Origin: Pseudomonadota bacterium | GTDB lineage: Bacteria > Pseudomonadota > Alphaproteobacteria > Rhizobiales > Xanthobacteraceae | Direction: 5' to 3' | Assembly: GCA_023391175.1 (NCBI GenBank) | Contig: JAEWBL010000292.1 | Span: 1-5,139 of the forward strand | DNA length: 5,139 nucleotides | Shown: piece by piece, positions 1 through 5,139 of the stretch | Layout of the letters: the number at the start of each line of letters is the position of its first letter | Position numbering within the stretch: the first letter of the stretch is position 1 | Notes under the pieces: generated by a model | What the model was told of the DNA's origin: nothing | What the model saw: only the letters and a program-made list of their open reading frames with translations | Databases searched by the model: none | Translations under genes and position numbers: made by a program

Positions 1-687
1 GTGCTGTGGCGCCTCGCCGTCTCCTCCGCCTGCCTGATCTTCGTGTTCCCGCTGGCCATCGGCGTGGCCACCCAGACGGTGCCGGCGGCCCATGGCGGCA
101 TCGTCCTCGGCCTTCTGCCCTTGTGTACGGCGATCGCCGCCATGCTGCTGGCCGGGGAGCGGCCGGGCCTCGGCCTGTTCGCTGCGAGCGCGGTGGGCGC
201 CGGGCTGGTGGTGGCGTTCGCCTTGCGCAACGGCGCGGGGGGCGCGCTGGGGATGGGCGACAGCCTGCTGTTCCTGGGCGTCATCGCCTGCGCCATCGGC
301 TATGCCGTGTCCGGCGGCCTCGCCCGCACGATGTCCGGGTGGGAGGTGATCGCGTTCATGCTGATCCTCTGCCTGCCGGTGACGCTCCCGCTCGCGCTCC
401 TCACCTTTCCGTGGAGTGGGGCGGGCGCCGTGGCAGGCGCCTCCTGGGCGGCGCTGCTCTATCTCGGCCTCTTCAGCCAGCTCATCGGCTTCTTCTTCTG
501 GAATGCCGGGCTTGCCATGGGCGGCATCGCCCGTGTGGGACAAATGCAGCTCCTGCAGACCTTCGTGACGGTGGGGCTCGCCTGGCCCATCAACGGCGAG
601 GTGCCGGACGCGGAGACCGTTGCCTTCGCCGCGGGCGTGGCGCTGGTGGTCGCGGTGGCGCAGCGGACCCGCTCGCGGCCGCGCTGA
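1..687 (+). CDS. EamA/DMT-family membrane transporter, 3' portion (5' end outside window)
   Basis: This is an inner-membrane permease of the drug/metabolite transporter superfamily (EamA domain), which exports or exchanges small metabolites; the substrate cannot be told from sequence. The 228 visible residues are almost entirely hydrophobic, with about eight membrane segments (roughly residues 6-23, 31-51, 57-75, 86-104, 115-137, 147-170, 180-197 and 204-220). The end of the first EamA repeat shows as PLCTAIAAMLLAGERP (residues 40-55). The second repeat shows as SQLIGFFFWNAGLAMGGIARV with the later NGE (residues 198-200). Family members have ten segments and about 290-300 residues, so the first one or two helices are missing. 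The reading frame is open to base 1, and the GTG there is probably an internal valine codon, not the true start. It ends in a short basic tail (RTRSRPR) and a TGA. It converges on asd with a shared hairpin between them. The family call is firm; the role is unknown. Confidence 0.88.
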   Translation: MLWRLAVSSACLIFVFPLAIGVATQTVPAAHGGIVLGLLPLCTAIAAMLLAGERPGLGLFAASAVGAGLVVAFALRNGAGGALGMGDSLLFLGVIACAIGYAVSGGLARTMSGWEVIAFMLILCLPVTLPLALLTFPWSGAGAVAGASWAALLYLGLFSQLIGFFFWNAGLAMGGIARVGQMQLLQTFVTVGLAWPINGEVPDAETVAFAAGVALVVAVAQRTRSRPR

Positions 688-699
688 CCCCCAAAAGCA

Positions 700-723
700 A
701 ACGGCCCGCCGAGGCGGGCCGTT
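700..723. terminator. Bidirectional Rho-independent terminator between the EamA gene and asd
   Basis: A perfect 10-bp GC-rich stem (AACGGCCCGC at 700-709 paired with GCGGGCCGTT at 714-723) closes a four-base CGAG loop. Read leftward, it lies 26 bases after the asd stop and is followed by TTTGCTTTTGG, a fair U-tract. Read rightward, it lies 12 bases after the transporter stop and is followed by TTCGTCAGTTTTC, a weaker one. The position between two convergent genes fits a shared terminator that works best for asd. Confidence 0.85.
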
Positions 724-749
724 CGTCAGTTTTCAGAATACCGGAAGGC

Positions 750-1784
750 TCAGGCCGCCTTGGAACGGGCGGTGATGAGCTTGCGGTTCACCAGAACCTC
801 GGCGATCTGCACCGCGTTCAGCGCGGCGCCCTTGCGCAGATTGTCAGACACGCACCAGAAGGCGATGCCGTTGTCCACGGTCGGGTCGTCGCGCAGGCGC
901 GAGATGTAGGTCGCGTCCTCGCCGGCGGCCTCATGGGGGGTGGCGTAGCCGCCCGGCTCACGGGTGTCGATGACGAGAATGCCCGGCGCCTCGCGCAGGA
1001 TCTTGCGCGCGTCGTCGGCCGAAAGCTCCTTCTCGAACTCCACGTTCACCGCCTCGGAGTGGGAGATGAAGACCGGCACGCGGACGCAGGTGGCCGTGAG
1101 CTTGATCTTGGGGTCGAGAATCTTCTTGGTCTCGGCCACCATCTTCCACTCTTCCTTGGTGAAACCGTCGTCCAGGAAGACGTCGATCTGCGGGATGAGG
1201 TTGAAGGCGATGCGCTTCGGGAACTTCTTCGGCTCCACCGGATCGGAGACGAAGACGGCCCGCGTCTGGGAGAACAGCTCGTCCATGGCGTCCTTGCCGG
1301 CGCCGGAGACGGACTGGTAGGTGGAGACCACCACGCGCTTGATGGTCGCGGCGTCATGCAGCGGCTTCAGCGCGACGACGAGCTGCGCCGTGGAGCAGTT
1401 CGGATTGGCGATGATGTTCTTCTTGGAGAAGCCGACGATGGCGTCCGCGTTCACCTCGGGAACGATCAGCGGCACGTCCGGGTCCATGCGCCACTGGGAG
1501 GAATTGTCGATGACGACGCAGCCCTGCGCGCCGATCTTCGGCGACCACTCCTTGGACACGGACCCGCCGGCCGACATCAGGCAGATGTCGGTGTCGGAGA
1601 AGTCGTAGGTCTCGAGGGCCTTCACCTTCAGGGTTTTGTCACCGTAAGAGACTTCCACGCCCTGCGACTTTCGCGAGGCGAGCGCGACAACCTCGTCCGC
1701 GGGGAAGCCCCGCTCGTCGAGGATCGAGAGAATCTCCCGGCCCACGTTGCCCGTGGCGCCGACGACGGCGACCTTGTAACCCAT
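750..1784 (-). CDS. asd: Aspartate-semialdehyde dehydrogenase
   Basis: This cytosolic enzyme reduces L-4-aspartyl phosphate with NADPH to L-aspartate-4-semialdehyde, the branch-point step toward lysine/diaminopimelate, methionine and threonine. The 344-residue protein begins MGYKVAVVGATGNVG, with the nucleotide-binding GATGNVG at residues 9-15. ALASRKS (34-40) matches the NADP-phosphate contact loop. The catalytic cysteine is Cys130 in NPNCSTAQ (127-134), and SVSGAG (158-163) is the conserved glycine-rich active-site loop. RVPVFISHSE (235-244) carries the acid/base histidine, His242. The C-terminus has the conserved WCVSDNLRKGAALNAVQIAE. Length and the NPNCSTAQ form match the shorter ASADH type of alphaproteobacteria and Gram-positives, not the ~367-residue E. 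coli form. The start is fixed by GAGGA at 1790-1794, five bases upstream of the ATG. The frame stays open far upstream, but that stretch has no family similarity. It is monocistronic as far as seen, and all key residues are present. Confidence 0.97.
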   Translation of the reverse strand: MGYKVAVVGATGNVGREILSILDERGFPADEVVALASRKSQGVEVSYGDKTLKVKALETYDFSDTDICLMSAGGSVSKEWSPKIGAQGCVVIDNSSQWRMDPDVPLIVPEVNADAIVGFSKKNIIANPNCSTAQLVVALKPLHDAATIKRVVVSTYQSVSGAGKDAMDELFSQTRAVFVSDPVEPKKFPKRIAFNLIPQIDVFLDDGFTKEEWKMVAETKKILDPKIKLTATCVRVPVFISHSEAVNVEFEKELSADDARKILREAPGILVIDTREPGGYATPHEAAGEDATYISRLRDDPTVDNGIAFWCVSDNLRKGAALNAVQIAEVLVNRKLITARSKAA

Positions 1785-1825
1785 GATGTTCCTCGGATGT
1801 ACGGCCCATGCGGCCGAAGACCGTG

Positions 1826-1854
1826 CTTTTAGGCCGAACCCCTTGGCCTTGCAA
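1826..1854 (-). promoter_or_regulatory. Candidate sigma-70-type promoter of asd
   Basis: On the minus strand, TTGCAA (1849-1854) and TAAAAG (1826-1831) are separated by exactly 17 bases. Each matches the housekeeping consensus at four of six positions. This would give a leader of roughly 35 bases before the asd ATG. The spacing and position are good, but hexamers of this quality arise by chance, and alphaproteobacterial -10 elements are loosely conserved, so this is an inference. Confidence 0.35.
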
Positions 1855-1896
1855 ATCGAAGATGCGCGATCAGGTGCGGCACCGCTGCATGCGAGT

Positions 1897-1912
1897 GTTG
1901 CGTGAACGCAAC
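1897..1912. promoter_or_regulatory. Perfect palindrome in the asd/secreted-protein divergent region (candidate operator)
   Basis: The sequence GTTGCGT-GA-ACGCAAC is a perfect 7-bp inverted repeat with a two-base centre, the size and symmetry of a site for a dimeric helix-turn-helix repressor or activator. It lies 43 bases upstream of the candidate asd -35 box and about 115 bases before the start of the divergent gene, so it could act on either. There is no U-tract, and a two-base loop is too small for an RNA hairpin, which argues for a DNA site rather than a terminator. No specific regulator can be named. Confidence 0.35.
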
Positions 1913-2027
1913 GCGCCGGCGGCGAGAGAGCGGGAACATGGCGCCACAGGGGCGGGTTTCCTTGCGCAGGGGACAAACGTCTATTAATCCAGTCAAGGTC
2001 GGCCCTGCGCCGATCTGGGAGGATGCC

Positions 2028-2381
2028 ATGGGTTTCGCGTCGTTCACCACCTTCGCTGCTTTCGCCCGCTCGGGCCTGAAGACGGCGCTCTCGGTGTCGC
2101 TGGCGGCGGCAGCCATTGCGGCGACCACCGGTGCCTTCTCCATCGTTTCCGCCGACAGCGCCGAGGCGCAGACGGTGAAGAAGCGCAACCGCATCGTGGT
2201 CGAGCGCCGCTCCTATCTCGATGCCGGCACGGTGGTGAAGCCCGGCTCCAAGTCGTACCTCGATTACGCACTGCCGCCCGGCTACTTCTACCCGACCTAT
2301 GGGCCCACCGCCGCCGGCCCCGGCCCCATCACCGGCCTGCGCTGGCCGCTGCCGGGCGCCTTCGACCTGCCGGGCTTCTGA
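2028..2381 (+). CDS. Small exported protein of unknown function
   Basis: This is a 117-residue protein with a long export signal: a basic residue pair around Arg14-Lys18, then a hydrophobic Ala-rich core (about 19-40), and a plausible signal-peptidase I site after AEA47 (SADSAEA|QTVKK). The predicted mature part is only about 70 residues. It opens with a basic patch (KKRNRIVVERRSYLD, residues 51-65) and then has a second SYLD at 76-79. It is rich in Pro, Gly and Tyr (ALPPGYFYPTYGP at 81-93) and ends WPLPGAFDLPGF. There are no cysteines in it. From memory, Hyphomicrobiales genomes carry short secreted proteins with a similar RS(Y/F)LD...LPG...DYA.PPG layout and a PLPG.FDLPG tail, none with a known role as far as I recall. 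The start at 2028 is chosen because GGGAGGA (2017-2023) sits four bases before it; the in-frame upstream codons at 1902 and beyond lack a ribosome site. It is monocistronic, ending at a strong terminator. Periplasmic location is inferred. Confidence 0.8.
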   Translation: MGFASFTTFAAFARSGLKTALSVSLAAAAIAATTGAFSIVSADSAEAQTVKKRNRIVVERRSYLDAGTVVKPGSKSYLDYALPPGYFYPTYGPTAAGPGPITGLRWPLPGAFDLPGF

Positions 2382-2402
2382 GCCGAGGCTGCAGGGAAAC
2401 AG

Positions 2403-2427
2403 AAGGGCCGCGCTGCGGCCCTTTTTT
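2403..2427 (+). terminator. Rho-independent terminator of the secreted-protein gene
   Basis: A 9-bp stem (AAGGGCCGC at 2403-2411 with GCGGCCCTT at 2415-2423) closes a three-base GCT loop. It runs directly into six T residues (2422-2427). It begins 21 bases after the TGA of the small exported protein and is the clearest terminator in the window. It also insulates cysTW from upstream transcription. Confidence 0.93.
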
Positions 2428-2446
2428 GTTGCGCTAAACAACAAAA
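2424..2446. repeat. 8-bp inverted repeat upstream of cysTW (candidate operator)
   Basis: TTTTGTTG (2424-2431) and CAACAAAA (2439-2446) are perfect inverted repeats around a seven-base CGCTAAA centre. The left arm overlaps the T-run of the preceding terminator. The right arm can alternatively pair with TTTTG at 2448-2452. It sits at the start of an AT-rich island ahead of cysT, where a sulfur-responsive regulator would be expected to bind. Its function is inferred only from its symmetry and place. Confidence 0.35.
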
Positions 2447-2470
2447 GTTTTGCGGTATTTTATTTTTCTC
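2428..2470 (+). promoter_or_regulatory. AT-rich probable promoter region of cysTW
   Basis: This is the most AT-rich stretch in an otherwise very GC-rich window, and the only place between the terminator and cysT where a promoter is likely. TATTTT at 2456-2461 could be a -10 element, but no convincing -35 lies 16-18 bases before it. I cannot define the promoter more precisely. If transcription starts near 2468, the leader before cysT is about 100 bases. Confidence 0.3.
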
Positions 2471-2566
2471 CCGGCCACGCATGACATTTGCGGCCTCGCG
2501 CGCCATAACGGCCGGAAGCCCCATGTCGGCCCGTCCTTCCCGGCGCACCATGCCCCAGCAGAGCCC

Positions 2567-3433
2567 ATGCCCCGCACCCGCTTCGCGCTGCCGATTCTAA
2601 GCCACCGTCCGCGCCGGAGCGTCATCCCCGGATTCCGGCTCTCGCTCGGCCTCGCTCTGCTCTATCTCGGCCTCATCGTGCTCCTGCCCATCGGTGCGCT
2701 GCTGCTGAAGGCGGCGGACGTGGGCTTCGAGCGCTACATCGCCATCATCACCTCGCCGCGCACGCTCGCCTCCTTCCAGGTGACGCTGAGCACGGCGGCG
2801 CTGGCGGCGCTGTTCAATGCCGTCTACGGCCTCGCCCTCGCCTGGGTGCTGGTGCGCTACGAGTTTCCCGGCAAGCGCCTGCTGGACGCCATGGTGGACG
2901 TGCCTTTCGCCCTGCCGACGGCGGTGGCAGGCCTCGCGCTGACGGCGCTGTTCGCCAAGAACGGCTGGTTCGGCGCGCCGCTGGCGCAATGGGGCATACA
3001 GGTGGCCTACGCCCCGGCCGGCATCGTCTGCGCCATGGCCTTCACCTCCATCCCCTTCGTGGTGCGCACGGTGCAGCCAGTGCTGGAGGACATGGAGCCG
3101 GAACTGGAAGAGGCGGGCGCGACGCTGGGCGCGAGCGACCTCACCATCTTCCGCCGCATCATCTTCCCGACCATCTTCCCGGCCTTCCTTGCCGGCACCT
3201 CGCTGGCCTTCGCCCGTTCGCTCGGGGAGTTCGGCGCGGTGGTGTTCATCGCCGGCAACCAGCCGTTCCGCACGGAGATCGTGGCGCTGCTCACCTTCAT
3301 CCGGCTGGAGGAATATGACTATGCGGCGGCCGCAGCCATCGCCGTCACCATGCTGGCGCTCGCCTTCATCATGCTTCTGGTCGTGAACGCCGTGCAGGCG
3401 TGGCACCAGAAGTTCGCCATGGGAGACGCGTGA
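2567..3433 (+). CDS. cysT: Sulfate/thiosulfate ABC transporter permease CysT (CysU)
   Basis: This is one of two inner-membrane subunits that form the channel of the ATP-driven sulfate/thiosulfate importer, CysTW with CysA and a periplasmic binding protein. The 288-residue product has about six membrane segments (near 25-48, 71-95, 108-130, 146-168, 202-225 and 255-276). Family hallmarks include PGFRLSLGLALLYLGLIVLLP (21-41), DVPFALPTAVAGL (111-123) and AFTSIPFVVRTVQPVLE (158-174). The ATPase-contacting EAA loop follows (EEAGATLGAS, 181-190, then FP at 200-201), then ARSLGEFGAVVFIAGN (216-231). The EAA triplet reads EAG, a mild variant. Its length matches E. coli CysU (277) plus a slightly longer N-terminus. 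The frame is open upstream to a TTG at 2450, but the ATG at 2567 is preferred because it places the conserved N-terminus correctly. It has no good Shine-Dalgarno, so translation may be coupled to an upstream short ORF. The stop overlaps the cysW start. Sulfate versus thiosulfate cannot be decided. Confidence 0.95.
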   Translation: MPRTRFALPILSHRPRRSVIPGFRLSLGLALLYLGLIVLLPIGALLLKAADVGFERYIAIITSPRTLASFQVTLSTAALAALFNAVYGLALAWVLVRYEFPGKRLLDAMVDVPFALPTAVAGLALTALFAKNGWFGAPLAQWGIQVAYAPAGIVCAMAFTSIPFVVRTVQPVLEDMEPELEEAGATLGASDLTIFRRIIFPTIFPAFLAGTSLAFARSLGEFGAVVFIAGNQPFRTEIVALLTFIRLEEYDYAAAAAIAVTMLALAFIMLLVVNAVQAWHQKFAMGDA

Positions 3434-4305
3434 TGGCGCATCCCGTGAACCGCCACCGCCTGCGCGTCGGCGACGGCACTGTGACGCGCTCGGTGATTCT
3501 CACCCTGGTGCTGGCGACAACTGCACTGGCACTCATCGCGCCGCTGGCCGTCATCTTCGCCGAGGCGTTCGCGCGCGGCCTGCCCACCTATCTCGAAGCG
3601 CTCGCGCGGCCTGATACGCTGCACGCGGTGGGGCTGACGCTACTGACGGCCCTCGTCTGCGTGCCGCTCAACACCGCCTTCGGCATCGCCGCCGCCTGGG
3701 CGGTGACGAAGTTTTCCTTCCGCGGCCGCAATCTGCTGCTGGCGGTGGCGGAGCTGCCCTTCTCCATCTCGCCCATCGTCGCGGGCGTCGCCTATCTCTT
3801 CGTCTATGGGGCGCAGGGGCTGTTCGGGCCTTTCCTGCAGGCGCACGACATCAAAATCATGTTCGCCGTGCCGGCCATCATCCTTGCCAGCCTGTTCGTC
3901 ACCGCGCCGTTCGTCCTGCGCGAGCTGGTGCCGCTGATGATGGCGCAGGGGCGGGATGAGGAGGAGGCGGCGGTGAGCCTGGGCGCCTCGGGCTTTGACG
4001 TGTTGCGGCTCGTCACCCTGCCCAATGTGAAGTTTGCGCTGCTCTATGGCGCGGCCCTGTGCAATGCGCGGGTGATGGGCGAGTTCGGCGCCGTCTCCAT
4101 CGTCTCCGGCAACATCAAGGGCCAGACCTCGACCCTGCCTTTGCAGATCGAGCTGCTCTACCAGGACAGCCACGCGCTCGCCGCCTTCGCCGCGGCGACG
4201 GTGCTGGCCGGCGTCGCCCTGTTCACGCTGGTTGCGAAGTATCTGATCGAGCGGGCGGAGCGGGCGCGGGGCGAGATCGTCGCGCCGCGCCGGCCGGGGC
4301 ACTGA
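3433..4305 (+). CDS. cysW: Sulfate/thiosulfate ABC transporter permease CysW
   Basis: This is the second membrane subunit of the sulfate/thiosulfate importer, pairing with CysT. It is 290 residues long, against 291 in E. coli. About six membrane segments lie near 19-43, 63-92, 101-127, 143-170, 200-225 and 245-270. The family motifs are ELPFSISPIVAGVAYLFVYG (107-126), the EAA loop EEEAAVSLGASG (176-187) closing with TLP (195-197), and ARVMGEFGAVSIVSG (212-226) followed by KGQTSTLPLQIELLYQD (229-245). The last two are diagnostic of CysW over CysT or molybdate permeases. The ATG at 3433 shares its A with the cysT stop (TGATG), the usual arrangement for translational coupling and 1:1 subunits; GGGAGA at 3421-3426 is the ribosome site. 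A GTG further upstream (3400) would overlap cysT by 34 bases and is not needed. No cysA ATPase gene follows: the gap to the convergent rpe is only 69 bases. Confidence 0.96.
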   Translation: MAHPVNRHRLRVGDGTVTRSVILTLVLATTALALIAPLAVIFAEAFARGLPTYLEALARPDTLHAVGLTLLTALVCVPLNTAFGIAAAWAVTKFSFRGRNLLLAVAELPFSISPIVAGVAYLFVYGAQGLFGPFLQAHDIKIMFAVPAIILASLFVTAPFVLRELVPLMMAQGRDEEEAAVSLGASGFDVLRLVTLPNVKFALLYGAALCNARVMGEFGAVSIVSGNIKGQTSTLPLQIELLYQDSHALAAFAAATVLAGVALFTLVAKYLIERAERARGEIVAPRRPGH

Positions 4306-4310
4306 TCGGT

Positions 4311-4337
4311 TCGGCTCCGGTCTTCGACCGGTGCCGA
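4311..4337. terminator. Hairpin in the cysW-rpe convergent gap, possible terminator
   Basis: The stem pairs TCGGC (4311-4315) with GCCGA (4333-4337) and CCGGTC (4317-4322) with GACCGG (4326-4331). There is one T-T mismatch between the two stem blocks and a TTC loop. It begins six bases after the cysW stop. Downstream is only ATTGCTTCGC, not a real U-tract, so intrinsic termination may be weak or Rho-assisted. The place between convergent genes supports a terminator role for cysW and possibly rpe. Confidence 0.5.
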
Positions 4338-4374
4338 TTGCTTCGCTGGGGCGCCGCGCGGGCTTGAGCCAGCT

Positions 4375-5067
4375 TCAGGCCGCGGCGGCAGTCCCGGTGG
4401 CGGCGGCGATCTCGCGCTTCATGGCGGCGATGGTCGCGGCATAGTCCTTCGCGCCATAGATGGCGCTGCCAGCGACAAAGGTGTCCGCCCCCGCCGCCGC
4501 GATGGCGCCGATATTGTCCACCTTCACGCCGCCGTCGATCTCAAGGCGGATGTCCCGGCCCGAGGCGTCGATGCGCTCGCGGATGGCTTTCAGCTTGTCC
4601 AGCGCCGAGGGAATGAAGGCCTGCCCGCCGAAGCCGGGGTTCACCAACATGACCAGCACGAGGTCGAGGGCGCCGAGCGTGTAGTCCAGCACCGAGAGCG
4701 GGGTGGCCGGGTTCAGCACCAGGCCCGCCTTCACGCCCTTGGAGCGGATGAGCTGGAGCGAGCGGTCCACATGCTCGGAAGCTTCGGGATGGAAGGAGAT
4801 GAGGTCCGCACCGGCGCCCGCGAAGGCCTCGATCATGCCGTCCACGGGCTTGACCATCAGATGCACGTCCACAAACGCCTTCGTCGCCTTGCGCAGGGAC
4901 TGGAGAATGAGCGGGCCGATGGTGAGGTTGGGGACGTAATGGTTATCCATCACGTCGAAATGGATCCACTCGGCGCCGCCCTCAAGCACCGCATCCACCT
5001 CGGCGCCGAGGCGGGTGAAGTCCGCCGAGAGGATGGAGGGGGCGATGATGGGATAGGCGCGGGCCAT
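4375..5067 (-). CDS. rpe: Ribulose-phosphate 3-epimerase
   Basis: This cytosolic TIM-barrel enzyme interconverts D-ribulose 5-phosphate and D-xylulose 5-phosphate in the pentose phosphate pathway, and in the Calvin cycle where present. The 230-residue length is typical. It shows APSILSADF (9-17) with Ser11, and [18 protein letters not shown] (35-52) with metal ligand His36 and catalytic Asp38. VDVHLMV (66-72) carries the second histidine ligand, His69. [12 protein letters not shown] (143-154) is the mobile phosphate-side loop. LEIDGGV (175-181) carries the second catalytic aspartate, Asp178, and FVAGSAIYG (197-205) is the phosphate-binding end. The residue before VNPGFGG is Leu141, where Ser or Thr is more usual. 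The C-terminus is a loose Ala-rich tail. The start is supported by GAGGAG (5074-5079), six bases upstream of the ATG. It is convergent with cysW. No cbb genes are visible nearby, so a general pentose-phosphate role is the safer reading. Confidence 0.97.
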   Translation of the reverse strand: MARAYPIIAPSILSADFTRLGAEVDAVLEGGAEWIHFDVMDNHYVPNLTIGPLILQSLRKATKAFVDVHLMVKPVDGMIEAFAGAGADLISFHPEASEHVDRSLQLIRSKGVKAGLVLNPATPLSVLDYTLGALDLVLVMLVNPGFGGQAFIPSALDKLKAIRERIDASGRDIRLEIDGGVKVDNIGAIAAAGADTFVAGSAIYGAKDYAATIAAMKREIAAATGTAAAA

Positions 5068-5095
5068 GGGGATCTCCTCAGCGTCTGGATAGGCA

Positions 5096-5113
5096 GGGCA
5101 CGGTTTCGTGCCC
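5096..5113. repeat. 7-bp hairpin upstream of rpe
   Basis: GGGCACG (5096-5102) pairs perfectly with CGTGCCC (5107-5113) around a GTTT loop, 29 bases upstream of the rpe start. Neither side carries a T-run, so it is not a good intrinsic terminator. It could lie in the rpe leader or be the end of an upstream gene beyond the window. No coding region is evident in the final 72 bases. Confidence 0.4.
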
Positions 5114-5139
5114 CGGCCGACTGGAGCGTCAGCGGAAGG

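Noticed and set aside
6..1832. A 608-codon plus-strand open frame running through the EamA gene and antisense to asd.
   Set aside because: It is a shadow of GC-rich coding DNA: its translation is Arg/Gly/His-rich with no recognisable domain, and it spans a terminator and a gene on the opposite strand.
1962..1987. TTGCGC and TATTAA as a promoter of the secreted-protein gene.
   Set aside because: The spacer is only 14 bases and the alternative -10 with a 17-base spacer (TAATCC) is poor, so no promoter is annotated, though one must lie nearby.
1785..2444. An N-terminal extension of asd, since its frame is open upstream to 2444.
   Set aside because: The extension is low-complexity, antisense to the secreted-protein gene and its terminator, and the ATG at 1784 has a good ribosome site exactly where the family begins.
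2450..2566. TTG start at 2450 giving CysT a 39-residue N-terminal extension.
   Set aside because: It lies within the AT-rich probable promoter, has no ribosome site, and the conserved CysT N-terminus is fully covered from the ATG at 2567.
2597..3406. A 269-codon minus-strand frame antisense to cysT.
   Set aside because: It is the antisense shadow of cysT, rich in Arg, His, Gly and Glu, with no family features and no ribosome site.
3640..4302. A 220-codon minus-strand frame antisense to cysW.
   Set aside because: It is the antisense shadow of cysW with the same compositional bias; no domain can be recognised.
1..5139. Mobile elements, CRISPR arrays, tRNA or riboswitches.
   Set aside because: I looked for direct repeats, transposase motifs, clover-leaf arms and known riboswitch layouts on both strands and saw none that could be supported.

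Overview
The window is GC-rich, densely packed bacterial chromosome. The 344-residue aspartate-semialdehyde dehydrogenase without the longer enterobacterial insertions, a small secreted protein of a kind I associate with Hyphomicrobiales, and the overall base composition suggest an alphaproteobacterium, perhaps of the Xanthobacteraceae/Bradyrhizobiaceae neighbourhood. That placement is inference from composition and protein style, not a database result. There are no mobile elements, CRISPR arrays or RNA genes that I can support.

Layout, left to right. (1) The 3' part of a drug/metabolite transporter (EamA) family permease runs rightward from the window edge to 687. (2) A strong hairpin at 700-723 separates it from asd, which is read leftward (1784 to 750) and makes the second enzyme of the aspartate pathway. 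(3) A 243-base divergent intergenic region (1785-2027) holds a candidate asd promoter and a perfect 7-2-7 palindrome. (4) A small exported protein of unknown function (2028-2381) ends at a textbook Rho-independent terminator (2403-2427). (5) After an AT-rich stretch with an 8-bp inverted repeat comes a tightly coupled pair, cysT-cysW (2567-4305, stop and start overlapping as TGATG), encoding the two membrane subunits of a sulfate/thiosulfate ABC importer. (6) A hairpin in the short gap 4306-4374 precedes rpe, which is convergent with cysW and read leftward (5067 to 4375). Upstream of rpe only 72 bases remain, with a 7-bp hairpin.

The genes are mostly unrelated housekeeping functions: amino-acid biosynthesis (asd), sulfur uptake (cysTW) and pentose phosphate/Calvin cycle (rpe). 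The only clear operon is cysTW. It lacks the usual neighbours sbp (binding protein) and cysA (ATPase), so this importer must get those subunits from elsewhere. I see no convincing new biological system here. The points most worth a second look are the two unexplained inverted repeats in the promoter regions, the orphaned cysTW pair and the uncharacterised secreted protein.
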